Source of the DNA: Neoceratodus forsteri
Lineage: Eukaryota > Chordata > Ceratodontiformes > Ceratodontidae
Reading direction: 5' to 3'
NCBI GenBank assembly: GCA_016271365.2
Contig: CM028129.1
Coordinates: 849,222,501 to 849,286,500 of the forward strand
Length of the DNA stretch: 64,000 nucleotides
This document shows, piece after piece, positions 11,871-24,472 of the stretch (positions are counted from its first letter, which is position 1; every line of letters starts with the position of its first letter). The translations under genes were made by a program, and so were the position numbers. The notes under the pieces are model-generated. The model did no database searches. It had not been told where the DNA came from and worked only from the letters and a program-made list of their open reading frames with translations.

Positions 11871-13091
11871 ACTTTTGTGAAATTCCAGTTTAGAATGATG
11901 GAATGAATATATGACTTGTGGATTAATGTATTAAACTGCAGAGTGAAATTCCACAAAACTGATCACTGAACTGCGGAATGACTGCATGTATTGCAAATCA
12001 ATCTATTATACTACTAGGGAATGTCATTCTGTAGAGCTGTAATTCCACAGTTTATATATATCATGTAGCAAGTCAGCAAGTAAATTTTGCAGAACAGAGC
12101 AAAAATCCACCAAACACATTCAGAGGATTTGGATTTCGCCAAAGTCAGAATTTTGCAACTTTAGCAACATTTGTCACATTTCGACAAATTCAAATTCATA
12201 GTTGCCCCCAGCACAAATTACAGCTACCTTTTTTCATCTTATGGGTCAGACTCAGACTTATCAGCTACCAAAATTGGTTTTCATTTTACTGAAGTATCAA
12301 CAGTACAGGTATATAATTGTGTATTGTACAGTACAAAGATTGTGTAAGTATTTAGGACATCATCTTCTTAAACATTTCACTGAAAGATTTTAATTTGAAA
12401 AAATAAACAATACTTTGGGACATATAATAGGCATTTCAATATTGATTTGTGCCGTATTTTATTTTGCAATTTAACAATAAATTAATTTGTACCACTAAGA
12501 TTGGAGATATTCCACAATACATTGTTGGATTTCTCTATCCCTTTCCAACATCTTGGTACCAAAATTATCTTTTTTAGCTTTTTTGTGGACAAGGTTAGCA
12601 TGCTAGAGTAAGAATATCCTAATTTTATGATGGATCAATATTTTCCCCAAGTAAATAGCAGTATCATCATTTGTCCCTTACGTACACATTTATTGCCAGG
12701 ATCTAGTACTTAAGAATATTTATATGAAGTGTAGACATATACTGCAGTACAATTCATATTAAATTGTCATGCCAGTAAGTTGGTTTTGCCTTTTTAAAAG
12801 TTGGCAGTGCTTGAGACTCACATTGCATTATTTTTCAACTCTTAACCAGCTCAAGAGAAGCTTTTATAAAATGTCTTTGCAACCCAAATGCATCCTCATT
12901 TGTGTCACATTACTATGCAAAACTGAGTAGCAACTCTTGGGCAACATTTTTGCAAGGCTTTGTGTTGGATCCAGCAACACTTCTGCAACTAATTGAACAA
13001 TGCTAGACCAACTCCTTAGTATGGCAGTTTATAATGACACTGTCAACACCCTTAGGCCTCAAATTATCACTAGTTTAAAAAATAGATTTTA
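11871..13091. other. Unassigned AT-rich sequence
   Basis: About 1.2 kb with no recognisable coding sequence. 11,880-12,190 has several scattered attccaca/gcggaat motifs in both orientations that may be a decayed short transposon. I could not define ends. Confidence 0.45.
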
Positions 13092-13093
13092 TA

Positions 13094-13788
13094 CAGTGGA
13101 TTCCTGATGTGTGCACATGCCCGGGACAAGCTGAATTTGTGCATACAAGCAGAATGTGCATACAACCAGAACACCATAGAAATGAATGGGTGCATATTGA
13201 AATCAATGGGGACCCATTTACAAATGTAACTCACATGCTCCCAAATACACCTAAGCCATCTTAAATGCTGTTAAATGTTATTTTAAGCAATATGAGAAGT
13301 GGCAGCCTTTACCACCACACATTATTATTATTTTTGCTAAACTGAACACTCACTGATGCTGACCCTCTTCCACTGCAGCAAGTGAGAGGGAATGAAGTGA
13401 GTAGCATGAATTTTGAAGTCATATCCTTTGCCATCAGTTCATCACCCTCTGTCAGTTCATCAGAACTGAAAACTAACAGCAGTCACTGGCACTATGGTGC
13501 AGGGGGACAGGTTTAACTGGGCTCTGGCATTTGTCAGGTGGTTAGTGGATTAGCTATGGGAAACAATCTAATGGGTGCAGGAACAACAGCTGAATGCAAC
13601 TGTCAAAGAGGTGATAAAAGACATTCTGGGGACCTGATGGGAAGCATGTCAAGATGAAACAAATGTGCATATAATCAAAAAACTGTGTGCATACAAACAA
13701 AATAATTAACACTGCTGGAATTGCGCAAGAATCGGGACTTCAGTTTTTTTGTGCATACATCCAAATGGCATACAAGTGCAATCCACTG
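13094..13788. mobile_element. 695-bp TIR element (pogo/Tigger-like MITE candidate)
   Basis: The left end cagtggatt (13,094-13,102) and right end aatccactg (13,780-13,788) are perfect 9-bp inverted termini. Each is flanked by TA (13,092-13,093 and 13,789-13,790), the duplication expected for Tc1/mariner/pogo transposons. Interior sequence repeats gtgcatac-type motifs near both ends. No transposase is present, so it would be non-autonomous. The superfamily call rests only on termini and TA. Confidence 0.6.
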
Positions 13789-13790
13789 TA

Positions 13791-14620
13791 ATTGCTTACA
13801 TTCTGTAAAGATTGCTGATGTCACTGGCTGTATGCTTCTTATTCCTTTTTAAAAGTAAAAAAATAGACTGACAACCATAGTAGTCTTACCACACAAAACA
13901 TATTTGTTTACATTCCTTGCTTAACTCCCTTTGCATCTTTCTTGGACTTGTTAACACCCACAAATATTCTAGCTACTTGTGCTTCAGTGGGAGTAGAGGA
14001 GAGGAGAATAATGCATCATGAGTGGCTGCACTGTTTGGGGGGGTTTCCTTATGTTCAGGACATACAGTATGAAATAAGAGCTGATCGTGGATTTAAAACA
14101 CAACATGGTTGGCATAATTACACCATTACCATGCATTTCAGTTCTACTAAGAAAGGAAGTAGATAAAAAAACAACAGCATTAATACATTTTAGTAAAGGT
14201 AAGCAATCATAAAATGTGGGGTTTCATCTAGAAAAGATATAATGCAAAAAGAGCTGACAGTGTCCCTTTAATGCAAATAGTACTGTACTAACAAAAATAT
14301 CAACCAACTTTTTAGCCTCAGACACAAGAATAAACTTCCCTGTAGCTCTTGGACTAAATGTAAACAGGGGAATTTTCAAATGTAAACTGTGGATCCTGCC
14401 AACAATTTTTTTTTCATATACTTTTTCAGACGTAGAATAGACTTCAGTATAAACTGCAACATTGTATAGTTTTTTTATGGAAAAACTATGGATTTCTCCA
14501 GATTCTGCATGCATGGAATTCCACAGAATTGCAAAGAGAATTCTTCTCAATTTAACCATTTTTCATTTTTTTTTTCAGGAAGATATTTCCACTGAGTCAG
14601 AGTTAATGGTATCTGTCTAT
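13791..14620. other. AT-rich sequence, possible exon-like stretch at its right end
   Basis: No family recognised. A pyrimidine tract ending in tttcag at about 14,577 is followed by an open frame that runs into the transposon at 14,624 and would continue beyond 18,760 if the transposon were absent. This could be chance (see findings). Confidence 0.35.
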
Positions 14621-15148
14621 ACAGGCCAGGATATTCAGACTGCGCCAGGCAGTGGTGCAACCCTGGGCGCAGTGCAACTGTGATGCGCTGGGGCCAGGTC
14701 CAGGTGATATTCAATGGTGCTGCGCCATGGCACAGCACCATTGAATATGGCACAGGCAGCACACAAACTGTGCATGGCGCAGTGGCACTGCGCTGGCGCA
14801 AGCCACTGATAGGGAGCACGGGGATGCACCAGTGCAAGTGCAGTTGCGCTAGGTGCATCACCCGTGATATTCAGCAGGGAGCATGCAAATGAGGCCATAA
14901 TATATGCAAGGCACAAACAGGGCCATTTGTATATCATGGCCCCATTTGCATGCCTTGTGCAGGGCAGGCTGGCAACTTGCAGCTGGCGCCCTGCACAGCA
15001 TGACGTGCTGTGGGGATCCCAGGGCATTACCCACCCCGTAGCCGTGATGGTGTGGAAAATGTATACAAAGATAGCCCTAGTGGTCTAGTGGCTCCCTAGT
15101 CCCCGATGTTCTGATGTGTATGCAACAAGATCCCCGATAAATGACATT

Positions 15149-17626
15149 ATAGAAACATAGAATTTGATGGCAGATAAGGACCACTTGACCCACCTAGTCT
15201 ACCCATTTTTCTACCTAACAGATAAGCTGCAGATCCTAGTTAACCAACAGCTTACTTTCTCCTACCCCCACTAGGACTGCCTTATGTCTGTCCCATGCAT
15301 TCTTGAATTCCCCCACTGTTCTTGATTCCACGACCTCCTCAGGGAGGCTGTTCCATGCATCCACAACCCTCTCCTTGAAAAAATACTTCCTCACATTACC
15401 TCTGAGCCATCCCCCCTCTATCTTCAAATTGTGCCCCCTTGTTCTTGCACATCTCTTTTTCTGAAAGATGCTACCCTTTTGGACTTTGCTGATTTCCTTG
15501 AGGTACTTGGAAGTTTCTATCATGTCCCCTCTCTCCCTTCTTTCCTCAAGGGTATACATATTAAGCTCCTTTAGTCTTTCTTCATATGTCTTTTGGTGCA
15601 GACCCAGCACCATTTTGGTTGCTCTCCTCTGGACAGCCTCCACTCTATCTATGTCTTTGCGGAGATGGGGTTTCCAGAACTGCACACAGTACTCCAAGCG
15701 GGGTCTCACCAACTGTCTGTACAGAGGGATAACAACTTCCTGTTTTCTACTATTGATGCCTCTCCCTATGCATCCCAGTATCCCCCCAGCCTTCCTTACT
15801 CCTTCTCACATTGCTTGCCCACCTTTAGGGCATCTGATATAATTACCCCCAGGTTCCTTTCCATTTTTACTGTTGTCAGTATCTCACCCCCCTCCACTGT
15901 GTACTCTTCCCCTGGGTTTTTGTTTCCCAGGTGCATTACCTTGCACTTCTTTGCATTGAATCTGAGCTGCCATACATTTGACCATTCCTCCAACCTTGCC
16001 AAGTCCTTTCTCATCCTTTCCACTCCATCTTGTGTATCAATCCTTTTGCAGATCTTTGTGTCGTCTGCAAAGAGACATACTTTTCCTTCCTATTCCTCTG
16101 CAATGTCACTTATAAAGACATTAAAAAGGACCGGTCTCAGTACTGAACCTTGCGGTATCCCACTAGTAACCCTCCTTTTTTCACTGTGGACTCCATTTAC
16201 TACTACCCATTGCATCCTGTTGTCTAGCCAATTGTTTATCCAGGCTACCACCTTGGGACCCACTCCAAGGCTGGCTAACTTCTATATTAATCTTTTGTGC
16301 AGGACTGTATCAAATGCCTTGCTAAAATCTAGGTAGGCCATGTCCACAGCCCCTCCCTGGTCTACTACTTAGGTCACCCAGTCATAGAAATCTATTAGAA
16401 TTCATCTGACATGACTTTCCCATTGTGAATCCATGCTGCCTTGGGTCCTGTGCCCCACTGGCCTCTAGGTACTCAACAATTCTTTCCTTCAGAAGTGATT
16501 CCATAATTTTCCCTACCACTGAGGTCAAACTAACTGGTCTGTAGTTTCCTGCCTCTGTCCTGCTCCCACTTTTGTGAAGAGGAATCACATCCACCCTCCT
16601 CCAGTCTTCAGGTACCACCCCATCCTCCCATGATTTGTTAAAGAGAGTAGTCAGCGGTGTCACTAGTTCCACCCTTAGTACTTTTAGAATTCTTGGGTGA
16701 ATCCCATCAGGCCCCATTGCTTTGTCCACCTTCAATTTTATTAGTTCTTTCAGAACCCTTTCTTCTGTAAATGGACTGGTATCGACTCCCGTCTTCAGGG
16801 TGTTTCTCTTGTTTGGTTTAGGTACCTCCCCCTCCTCTTCCTTTGTAAATACTGAGCAGAAATATTCATTCAGTATCCCTGCTTTCTCACTGTCACCCTC
16901 TACCCACATTCCCTCCCTTTTATTAAGCCTCAGTATCCCTCTTTTAGTCTTTCTTCACTCCCTAATGTACCTATAAAAGGTCTTATCCCCCTTTTTAACA
17001 CAGTTGGCTATCCTTTCCTCGGTTTGGACCTTTGCTATTCTGACTGCCTTCCCAGCCTCTTTCTGCTTTAACTGATAAAGTTCTCTGACCTGCTCCTTCT
17101 GTGTTTCCTTATATTTCCTGAATGCTATCCTTTTCTCCTTAACCTTCCCAGCCACCTCTTTTGAGAACCATAGTGTTTTTTTCCTTCGTTGTGTTTTGTT
17201 GATTTGTTTTACACAAAGGCTTGATGCCTCTGTGATGGCTGTTTTGATTACTCCCCATTGTTCCTCCACCCCTCCTTCATGCCTGTTTGCTAGTGCTTTT
17301 CTGAGGCACTCTCTCAATTTCCTCAAGTCAGCACTCCTAAAGTCCAATACTCTTGCTTTTGTATGGTTTGATTGCATGGCTGTGTTTATCATGAACCACA
17401 CTGTTTGGTGGTCGCTTGTTCCCAAATGGCTACCCACTTCTAAATCTAAGATTCTTTCTCCATCCCCATTTGAGAGTACCAGGTCTAAGATTGCTCCCTC
17501 CTGAGTGGGTTCCAATGCTACCTGTCTGAGGCATGCCCCTTGTAGGGCATCAAGAATGACCCTGCTCTTGGATGTGCCTGCAGCAAAGGTGCTCCAGTTA
17601 ACATCTGGCATATTCAGGTCCCCCCA
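15149..17626 (-). mobile_element. CR1-1: CR1 LINE, 5'-truncated
   Basis: The 3' end on the minus strand corresponds to atagaaacatagaatttgat at 15,149, the same start as CR1-2 (31,818) and CR1-3 (46,092). It ends at about 17,626 inside the endonuclease domain. It interrupts the left arm of the 14,624-18,757 element. No long target duplication is evident; only cattat/cattac at the junctions, consistent with CR1 behaviour. Confidence 0.88.
15236..17611 (-). pseudogene. CR1-1 ORF2 remnant (endonuclease C-terminus, RT, C-terminal domain)
   Basis: 17,611-16,955 is one open stretch of 218 residues with LVLSNGDGER, the endonuclease motif TSDHQTVWF and a basic linker. 16,909-16,382 holds VDKAMGPDGIHPRILK, NYRPVSLTSVVGKIMES and QDPRQHGF. 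The FADD box lies near 16,070. 16,023-15,796 holds LRFNAKKCKVMHLG and RNLGVIISD. 15,712-15,236 holds RPRLEYCVQFWKPHLRKD and the last domain with WNSLPEEVV. Frameshifts separate the blocks. The long + strand open frame at 15,593-16,336 is antisense to this gene. Confidence 0.88.
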
Positions 17627-18150
17627 TTACCATGATTGTGGTACCATTCCATCTTGCAATGCCCTGGTTATCCATTGGCATTTCACACAACACCCACCCA
17701 CTCAGAACCCCTTGCCCACCCCACTACCCCATGTCATCGGCGGGCGGCTGCATCCCACCCGCACACACGCCCAGCATGCTTCAAATGACAGAGTACAGTA
17801 TAGAGCTGTAAGCCCATTGGTCCCCAGTGTGGACCAATGGAGGCTTGCAGAAAGCATACTGTACTAGACAGATCCCAGATCTGTGAATGACTCCATTCAC
17901 ATATTTGGGACCATCTAAATACAGTATGCCCCTTAGCCGATGGTCCACACTGAGGACAATAGACACCTGTGCCTTACCCTGTCATTCAGTGGGTAACTGG
18001 GCGGTGTGTGGGTGGCATGCAGCCACTCACCGATGATAGTGGGGGAAGCAGGATGGGGAAGGGGTTCTGTGTGGGTGAGTGGGGTGGGGGTGCCACTGGA
18101 TCACCAGGGCATTGCAAGATGGGATGGTACTGTGATCACAGCACCGGGTG
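17627..18150. repeat. Inner inverted arms of the Harbinger-like element
   Basis: 17,630-17,800 (ccatcttgcaatgccctgg, agaaccccttgccc, ggctgcatcccaccc) is the inverted counterpart of 18,150-17,960 (ccagggcattgcaagatgg, aggggttctgtg, gggtggcatgcagcc). About 160 bp of spacer separates them. The arms continue outward beyond the CR1-1 insertion. Confidence 0.75.
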
Positions 18151-18760
18151 CTGGAGGGTTTCCACTAGACCACCAGGGAGGTCATAATGTCATTTATCGG
18201 GGAATCGGGGATTCAGGTGGGAGGGGGCCACTCGACCACCAGGGATGGTCTTGTTGCATACACATCAGTGGATAGGGGATTGGGGGGCCACTAGACTACC
18301 AGGGCTATCTTTAGCAACATATTCTGTGCAATCACAGCTATTAGTGGGTGGGTCCACTAGACCACCAGGGATGTGAGTGCATGCGGACGGTGTTCTGGGT
18401 GGGTGGATGGCCACCCACAGCTGGGCTGCTGTGTTACACCCAGCAATACAGCAGCCCACCTGTGGGTGGCCTGGAGTTGCTCCTACTCCGCAGGGGCTCA
18501 ACTTTGAGCTCCCTATGCAGTGAAGTGCAGGGGTGCACTGGCATATGCGCTGCACATCCCAGGCTGAATATTGGGATGTGCTGCACATGCATGGGCACGC
18601 CCCCTGCATCTGCGCTGCATACATTATCATTGCACTCTGGCACATTGGGATTTGTGCTGCGGCAGGCAGCCTTCTCAATATCCCACTGGGGTGTAGTGCG
18701 GGGTTGCGCAGGCACAACTCCATTGTGCCAGTTGCAACCCCTTTGAATATCTGGGCCACA

Positions 18761-20635
18761 GTACTTAGTATTTCCTTTTACTACAGAAAAGAAACTGTAC
18801 GCATGTCCTTTTGCGCATTTACATCCCACACTGTTGTAGATATTCAAGGATTGTCTTTAAATATTGCAATGAGTATTTGATGGAATTCCAAATTGATTAT
18901 GCCTTGTCCCTTCTTCTCTGTTGTAATATATTCGGGAAAACACATTGCAGAAATGCAGTATGAGTACTCTTATGGAGCAGTTGTGGTTGACAAAACTGTA
19001 TACTGAAATCATGTAGTCATATTAACATTTTAATACCTTTGATCCACATTCTACTACAATATGTGTAGTAGTTTACCTGATTATTTCTAGAACTGTGATG
19101 TTAAATTGCACTGCATCTTATATTACATGTTCTGGTTTTAATGCAGTTATCTGTTTTGCTAATCCAGGCCATTTCAAACTCACAGAGAACCAGAATGTCC
19201 AACCTATTAATCACATGCATCACTTCATATACTATTATATGTTATTTCTTACTTTTAAGTTATCGAAATTATCACATTATAATCATTAGCAACTTTGGTT
19301 AACTAAAAGCCATGTGCAATCTGTCAAATAATGTTTCATGATTTATAAATAATGTGAAATATGAGATATGTGTGAAATGTGAATTAATTCTCAATGAGTA
19401 TTTTTAATGCTGAGCAGTAGTGTTCCCCTTTCTATAAAACAATGTAATAAAAAACAACTTTTTTTCATTTCTAACTATAAAATAGTTTGGCATTATTGCA
19501 CAGTTATCAAATGGATTCTGTAGCAGTTCTATTACTGAATCCTCAACAGTTTATCCTGAATATATAGCCTTGGTGCCTCATTTAACAACAACTTTTCAGA
19601 TTCAGTAACTGGTGCTATTGCATAAAAAATTCAATAACTGTTTAACATGTCACTTTTATCTGCATCGTGAGTACTTTGAGTCTGATATTTCAACAAATGG
19701 TGACCTTGGACTCTACCCAATTAAAACAGTGAAAAATCCACCCCTGAAGGAAAATGGCCAGTTCTCTGAAATATTGAACAATATTTTCTTTGCCCCAGTA
19801 GTTTTCTGTCATGCCTTCTTTTGTCACTTTCAGGTCACATTCCCTTAGTGTATTGTATTGCTGTAGGTATGATACGCATGAATCCTGGCATGTGTAAGAA
19901 ATCTTAACCTAGAATTGAAACTGCATAAACTATCATGAACTATTCTTGAAATGCTATCTAATTTTAGTATATTCATAATATAGAAAATACACTTACATTG
20001 CATTCATAAATTATAGGTGTTGAATATTGGCTTCTGTTCCTATTTTCATATGATTTTATCAGTAGTGCATGTAAGTAAGAAGAATGATGGGGGAGAGCTT
20101 TTGTTCATAAATTAAAGTTTTCATTAGGCTCCCAGAAAAGGAACAGACCCAAGGAGAATAGAACAGAATGTGTGTCTTTTTTTAGATGTATTATTCCTTT
20201 GGTGAATGTTTTGGAAACCTAGAAATACAGAACTGTTTTTGTTGTCAGAAATGATCACTGACTTAACTGTTTCATGCCGCTTTAATTTTCTTCTTACTAT
20301 GCTGTTCATTATCTTAATTATGTTACCAATTTCTTGTTAAGTAAAAAAACTGTTTTATATCTGCTTGTATCACCAAGGAGTTCCAGAGCCTGAAAGTGAG
20401 TGATACAATGGCCTAATACTCAGCCCATGAGCCCCAGAGACCAGAGTTTTAAACTGCTCATGTTACACATTCAGTGTGTTTAATGACTGAATATTCAGTT
20501 TTTCTGGAGCTTGTGGCAAAAGTGCCATAAACTCCAAGACTAATTAGCTCTGCAGTGTTTGAGTGTTTGAGGCCTGATGCTACAAAGAAGACGACTGCAC
20601 TAATTTTTGCAGTAGGCAATTGTGGCAAGGCAATT
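18761..20635. other. Unassigned AT-rich sequence
   Basis: About 1.9 kb without recognisable transposon or gene. The open frame 19,612-19,848 has no family signature. This is one of the longest stretches free of recognised repeats and may be unique intergenic or intronic DNA. Confidence 0.45.
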
Positions 20636-22900
20636 TTATTTATATGGCGCTCAATCCTATGGCTCTGGGTGCCTAAGAATAAACAAAACAAATAAAATAA
20701 ACCACAATTAAAGAATGAAACTATTAGACATTTAAAATCAGGAATCCAGGCCAAAACATAAATTAAAGAAGTGGCTTTTAAAGATTTTTAAAGAATAGCA
20801 AGTGAACAAGCACCTCTCACTTCCAGGGGAAGGGTGTTCCAGAGAATCTGGGCTGCTACATCGAATGCCCTATTGCCTGATGATTTTAATGGGGATCTAG
20901 GTACAAACAAGAAGTCAGCCTCTATTGACCAGAAGGCACAACCAGGAGTGTACGGCACCAGGAGGTCTTGCAATTAGCCTGGACCCAGACCATGCAGGGC
21001 CTTGTATGTCAACAAGCACACATTGAAGCTAACACACCACTGAACTGGCAGCCAGTGGAGAGCACCAGGAACTGGCACGATAGGCTCAAACAGGGATGTC
21101 CCAGCAACCAGCCCTGCTGCCTCATTCTGAACTAGCTGCAGGTGACACACCAGCCTCATGGATAACCCAAGGTTGAGGCCATTGCAGTAGTCCAACCTAA
21201 ATTTGACTAAGGCATGCACCAGTGTTGCCAGATCAGTTGGATCAAGATAGGGCTTGATCCGAGTGATATTATGAAGGTGATAAAAACCATTGCAGACAAC
21301 AGGCTACCCCAGGAGCTCCACAGTCAGCCTGGAGTCCACAATGACCATCTGATTATTCACCCTATCTGCAGTGTGATGGGCCACACTGTCCAGCAGAGGA
21401 AACCCTGTGCTACCGCTTGTTGCTGCTGAACCTGACCAGCCTGGTTCCACCAGTAACACATCCATCTTTGATGGATTAAGCCAAAGTCAGCTAGCTGCCA
21501 TCCAGTCTTGGACTTCACTAAGGCACTCACTCAGTTCCAGCACAGTTGCGCTATTATCAGTGGCACAAGACACATACAGCTGGGTGTCTTCAGCATATCA
21601 GTGAAACACCAAGCTATAACATCTAATGATCACCCCCAGCAGCAACATGTACATGGCGAATAACATGAGAGCCAGAATTGCTCCCTGAGGCACTCCATAG
21701 CAGAACATAACACTGCATGATGTAAATGAGCCAAGTGCCACCTGCTGCATTCTGTTAGGCATGTGGGACTCAAACCAGCAACACTGCTCCTGAGTGTCCC
21801 ACATAGTGCCTAAGGTGATCCAACAGACCTCCAAGATCCACCATATCAATTGGCAAAAAGAGGTCAAGCAGGGCTAGAATGGAATGACATCCACTATACC
21901 TTGCTAGTAGGAGATCATAATGCATCCTAAGGCAGTTTCTGTACTATGGTGAGGCTGGAACCCAGATTGGAAAGGGTTGTAGATGTCATACCTCTCCTGG
22001 TGTTGCTCCAGTTGCACCACCACAACCACCACATTCTCAATCAGCTTCCCAAAGAAAGAAATGTTCAAGACAGGTCTGTATTGGAGAGATCATCAGGGTC
22101 AGGAGAGGCCTTCTTTAGGACAGGTCTCACCACAGCTTTTTTATGGGTGGATGGAAAGATACCCTCCTGAAGAGAAGACCTCACAGCACAATTGGACTAA
22201 ATGAGTCACAGCATTTAAAAAGAAGTTTGGTCAGCCCAGGGTCCAATGCACTGAAGATGGGAAGCAAACCAGAGACCACCTGGAAGACATTGTCTGCAGA
22301 GACAGGCTCAAACTCAGCCCAAAAGAAGAAGTGCTTACATCATGTGAGGATCGGACACTGTCAGCCAATGATAGACTGCTTGGGGATATGCCAGCTCGGA
22401 TGGTAGATGCCTTGTCTAGGAAAAACTGGTTGAACTCCTCACACTTCTCTGGAGAAAAAGCTCTACAAGACTACAGACAGGCTGGATTTATGAGTCTCTC
22501 CACAGTGCTGAAGAGCAGATCCAGCCAGCTCTTTCCTGCAGCAATCACCTGTGACAGGAATGCTGACTTTTTCAGGGTGATTGCTGCTGATACTTTACAT
22601 AGTGAGTCCTCAGAACCAATGTGTTGTCCTCCAAGTAGGACCTCTGCCAACAATGCTCCAACTACTGCCCCTTAGTCTTCAACCTCCTAAGGTCTGCCTC
22701 GTACTAAGGCAACCTGAGACAGGAGGTCAAGGGACATACATGGAATGGTGCTAGGGAGTCAAAGGAAAACAATAGGGCTAAATTATAACCCTCCACAGCT
22801 GTCTCAGCACCCATTGGCAAGCTGTCTTCATACTTGAGCTGTTCAGTACCACCAGGATGCTCTGAGGCTCCAGATTTTTAAAAGAGTGTTATCTGGCCAT
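20636..22900 (-). mobile_element. L2 LINE
   Basis: The 3' end at 20,636 reads, on the minus strand, gagcgccatataaataaaat, the classic L2 tail style. Coding similarity runs up to about 22,680 and the upstream part fades near 22,900. This is a different family from P1-P4: its RT and C-terminal region resemble vertebrate L2. Confidence 0.82.
20788..22680 (-). pseudogene. L2 reverse transcriptase and C-terminal remnant
   Basis: From right to left: 21,867-21,598 holds VPQGAILALMLFAMYM. The catalytic box just below reads YAED instead of YADD. Then come SEVQDWMAAS and LWLNPSKMDVLLVEPG. 21,219-20,974 holds FRLDYCNGL, VQNEAAGLV, LHWLPV and YKALHGLGPG. 20,973-20,788 holds LLVPYTPGCAF and FDVAAQILWNTLPLEVR. 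Order and wording match the L2 C-terminal half. Stops at several points and the altered catalytic box make it dead. Confidence 0.82.
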
Positions 22901-24164
22901 TTCAACATTGGAGGTTAAATGCGAAGCCCCACAGAGGAACTGGACAACTTAGTAATCCAACAAGTGGTTAGTAGTGTTCAGCAACAGTGGTCATGTTTGA
23001 ACTGCAAGGGGTTAAACCTGCAAAACATGTCTGCATTAAATGTTTGAAATTTTTAATAAAATATATTTCTTTTACTTTAAAATTTTATTAAAACAAACAA
23101 ACAAGCAAAAAAAACCCGGCCTGGCCTACTGATACCAACAGAGTGCATTGCGCTCCCATTTGGTAGTCCCGGGTGGCACTGAGAACCTACTTACCTGTCT
23201 TGGGTCATTGGAGCTGTGGAGGTACTACTTTCCAGCTCTGTGGGGGGGTGAACATGCTGTTCTGCACAAGTACCTCTTGTGGCCGGGGTAGGGGGCTTGA
23301 TATTGTATGTAACCATATGACAATGGTCCCTCATCCACAGGATTGTGCACAGTGGTCATCCTACATAGGCATAGAGGAGGAAGGAGGGAGTTATAAAAGG
23401 AAGTAAAATACTCCATTGATGCTTCAGTGATGGCTGTCCCTCCACTCCACATCCACTGCCCTGGCTCTGAACACCTCTCACTCTGTCCCTGGAATCCCTA
23501 TATCCTTAAAGGGCTGGAGCAGGAACAGCCTGAACACCATCGCAAGGGAGTAATTTCATGGGGTTCTACAAGTGGACAAGGTCTGGATTGGCAGATGATG
23601 CAGTGTTTGAGTGACTGGATGGGACCACATGCTGGTAGGAGTGGCCAGATTGGAGGGGGTATCTGGTGTCTGAGGTGGGTGAGCAGAAATTATGAATTAA
23701 AATAAAAGCAAATAAATATGTGCATGTGGATGGAATACAAGAGGCAATTAATACCATGTTAAAAGTATAGCTGGAGTTGACTGGAAAAAAAATATTGTTT
23801 ATGAAAAGTCTAAGCCATGTTTGAACCATGGTTTCACTCTATGGCTTTAACACTTGCTTGGAGGGTGCACTTGTGGACTAGAAAAAAAGCTAAACATGCT
23901 GAATTTATAATCGACATTCCGCTAGCTTCAATATTTAAGTGAACAAAATTAAACCTACCAGCATTTCTGAGGGGGCTACAAAGGACACAACAAGCCACAG
24001 AAAAATCTGACACCTGAGCTACACAGCTTGGGCACAGTAGTCCATATTGACAAAGTTACACAAATATACCCCAGAAAGACTCAGAACCAAATTCTGTAGA
24101 TGCAAGGCAGAGTAGTGTCTACAGACTGAATGCATGTATTCAACAGAACAGTATCCCATGAAAG
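22901..24164. other. Unassigned sequence with an A-rich stretch
   Basis: 23,040-23,115 is AT/A-rich simple sequence. The rest has no recognised gene, and open frames on both strands lack family signatures. Confidence 0.4.
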
Positions 24165-24472
24165 GCTAGAGCACAAAAGGGTGAATACAAAAAGGCCAAC
24201 GGCAAAACAGCATGGCACAATGTTCGACCAGGAAATAACAGGAATTGCCAAAACAGCAACCTATGGCTTTCTCCCACTCTGCAAGTTGTGTCCCCCCAGA
24301 GTTGGTTATCTATAGTAAAGGGATGCAGGGGACTTTGCCCCCACAGAAACTCACCGCGGCACTGTTGTCACTGTTTCAGCAATAGGCTGTCATTTCCTGG
24401 TCGCTCTTTGTGTCTGCACTGTTTTGCCGTCACCGTTTTTGTATTCAACTTTTTGCAATCTCCCTTTTGACA
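24165..24472. mobile_element. Foldback/MITE candidate
   Basis: The left arm, about 24,178-24,262 (tgaatacaaaaa, acggcaaaacag, gaccaggaaat), is matched in inverted orientation by about 24,360-24,455 (ctgttttgccgt, tttttgtattca, atttcctggtc). The arms are about 80-100 bp around a 90-bp spacer. Termini and target duplication could not be fixed, so the superfamily is unknown. Confidence 0.6.

Larger units (their letters stand above)
14624..18757. mobile_element. Long-inverted-repeat Harbinger-like element
   Basis: The left terminus ggccaggatattca and the reverse complement of the right terminus (ggcccagatattca) match, and aca flanks both ends (14,621-14,623 and 18,758-18,760). Harbingers make 3-bp duplications. 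Inverted similarity continues inward: 15,060-15,148 matches 18,186-18,310, and 17,627-17,800 matches 17,960-18,150. Without the CR1 insertion at 15,149-17,626 the arms would be about 700-800 bp with a short spacer. No transposase is encoded. aca is not the usual TWA target, so the family call is inference. Confidence 0.72.

Noticed and set aside
15593..16336. 247-residue open frame on the + strand
   Set aside because: Antisense to the CR1-1 reverse transcriptase. The same antisense frame type recurs over CR1-2 and CR1-3, as expected from conserved RT codons.
19612..19848. Possible host exon or small protein
   Set aside because: A 78-residue open frame in AT-rich DNA with no splice context, motif or recognisable homology.
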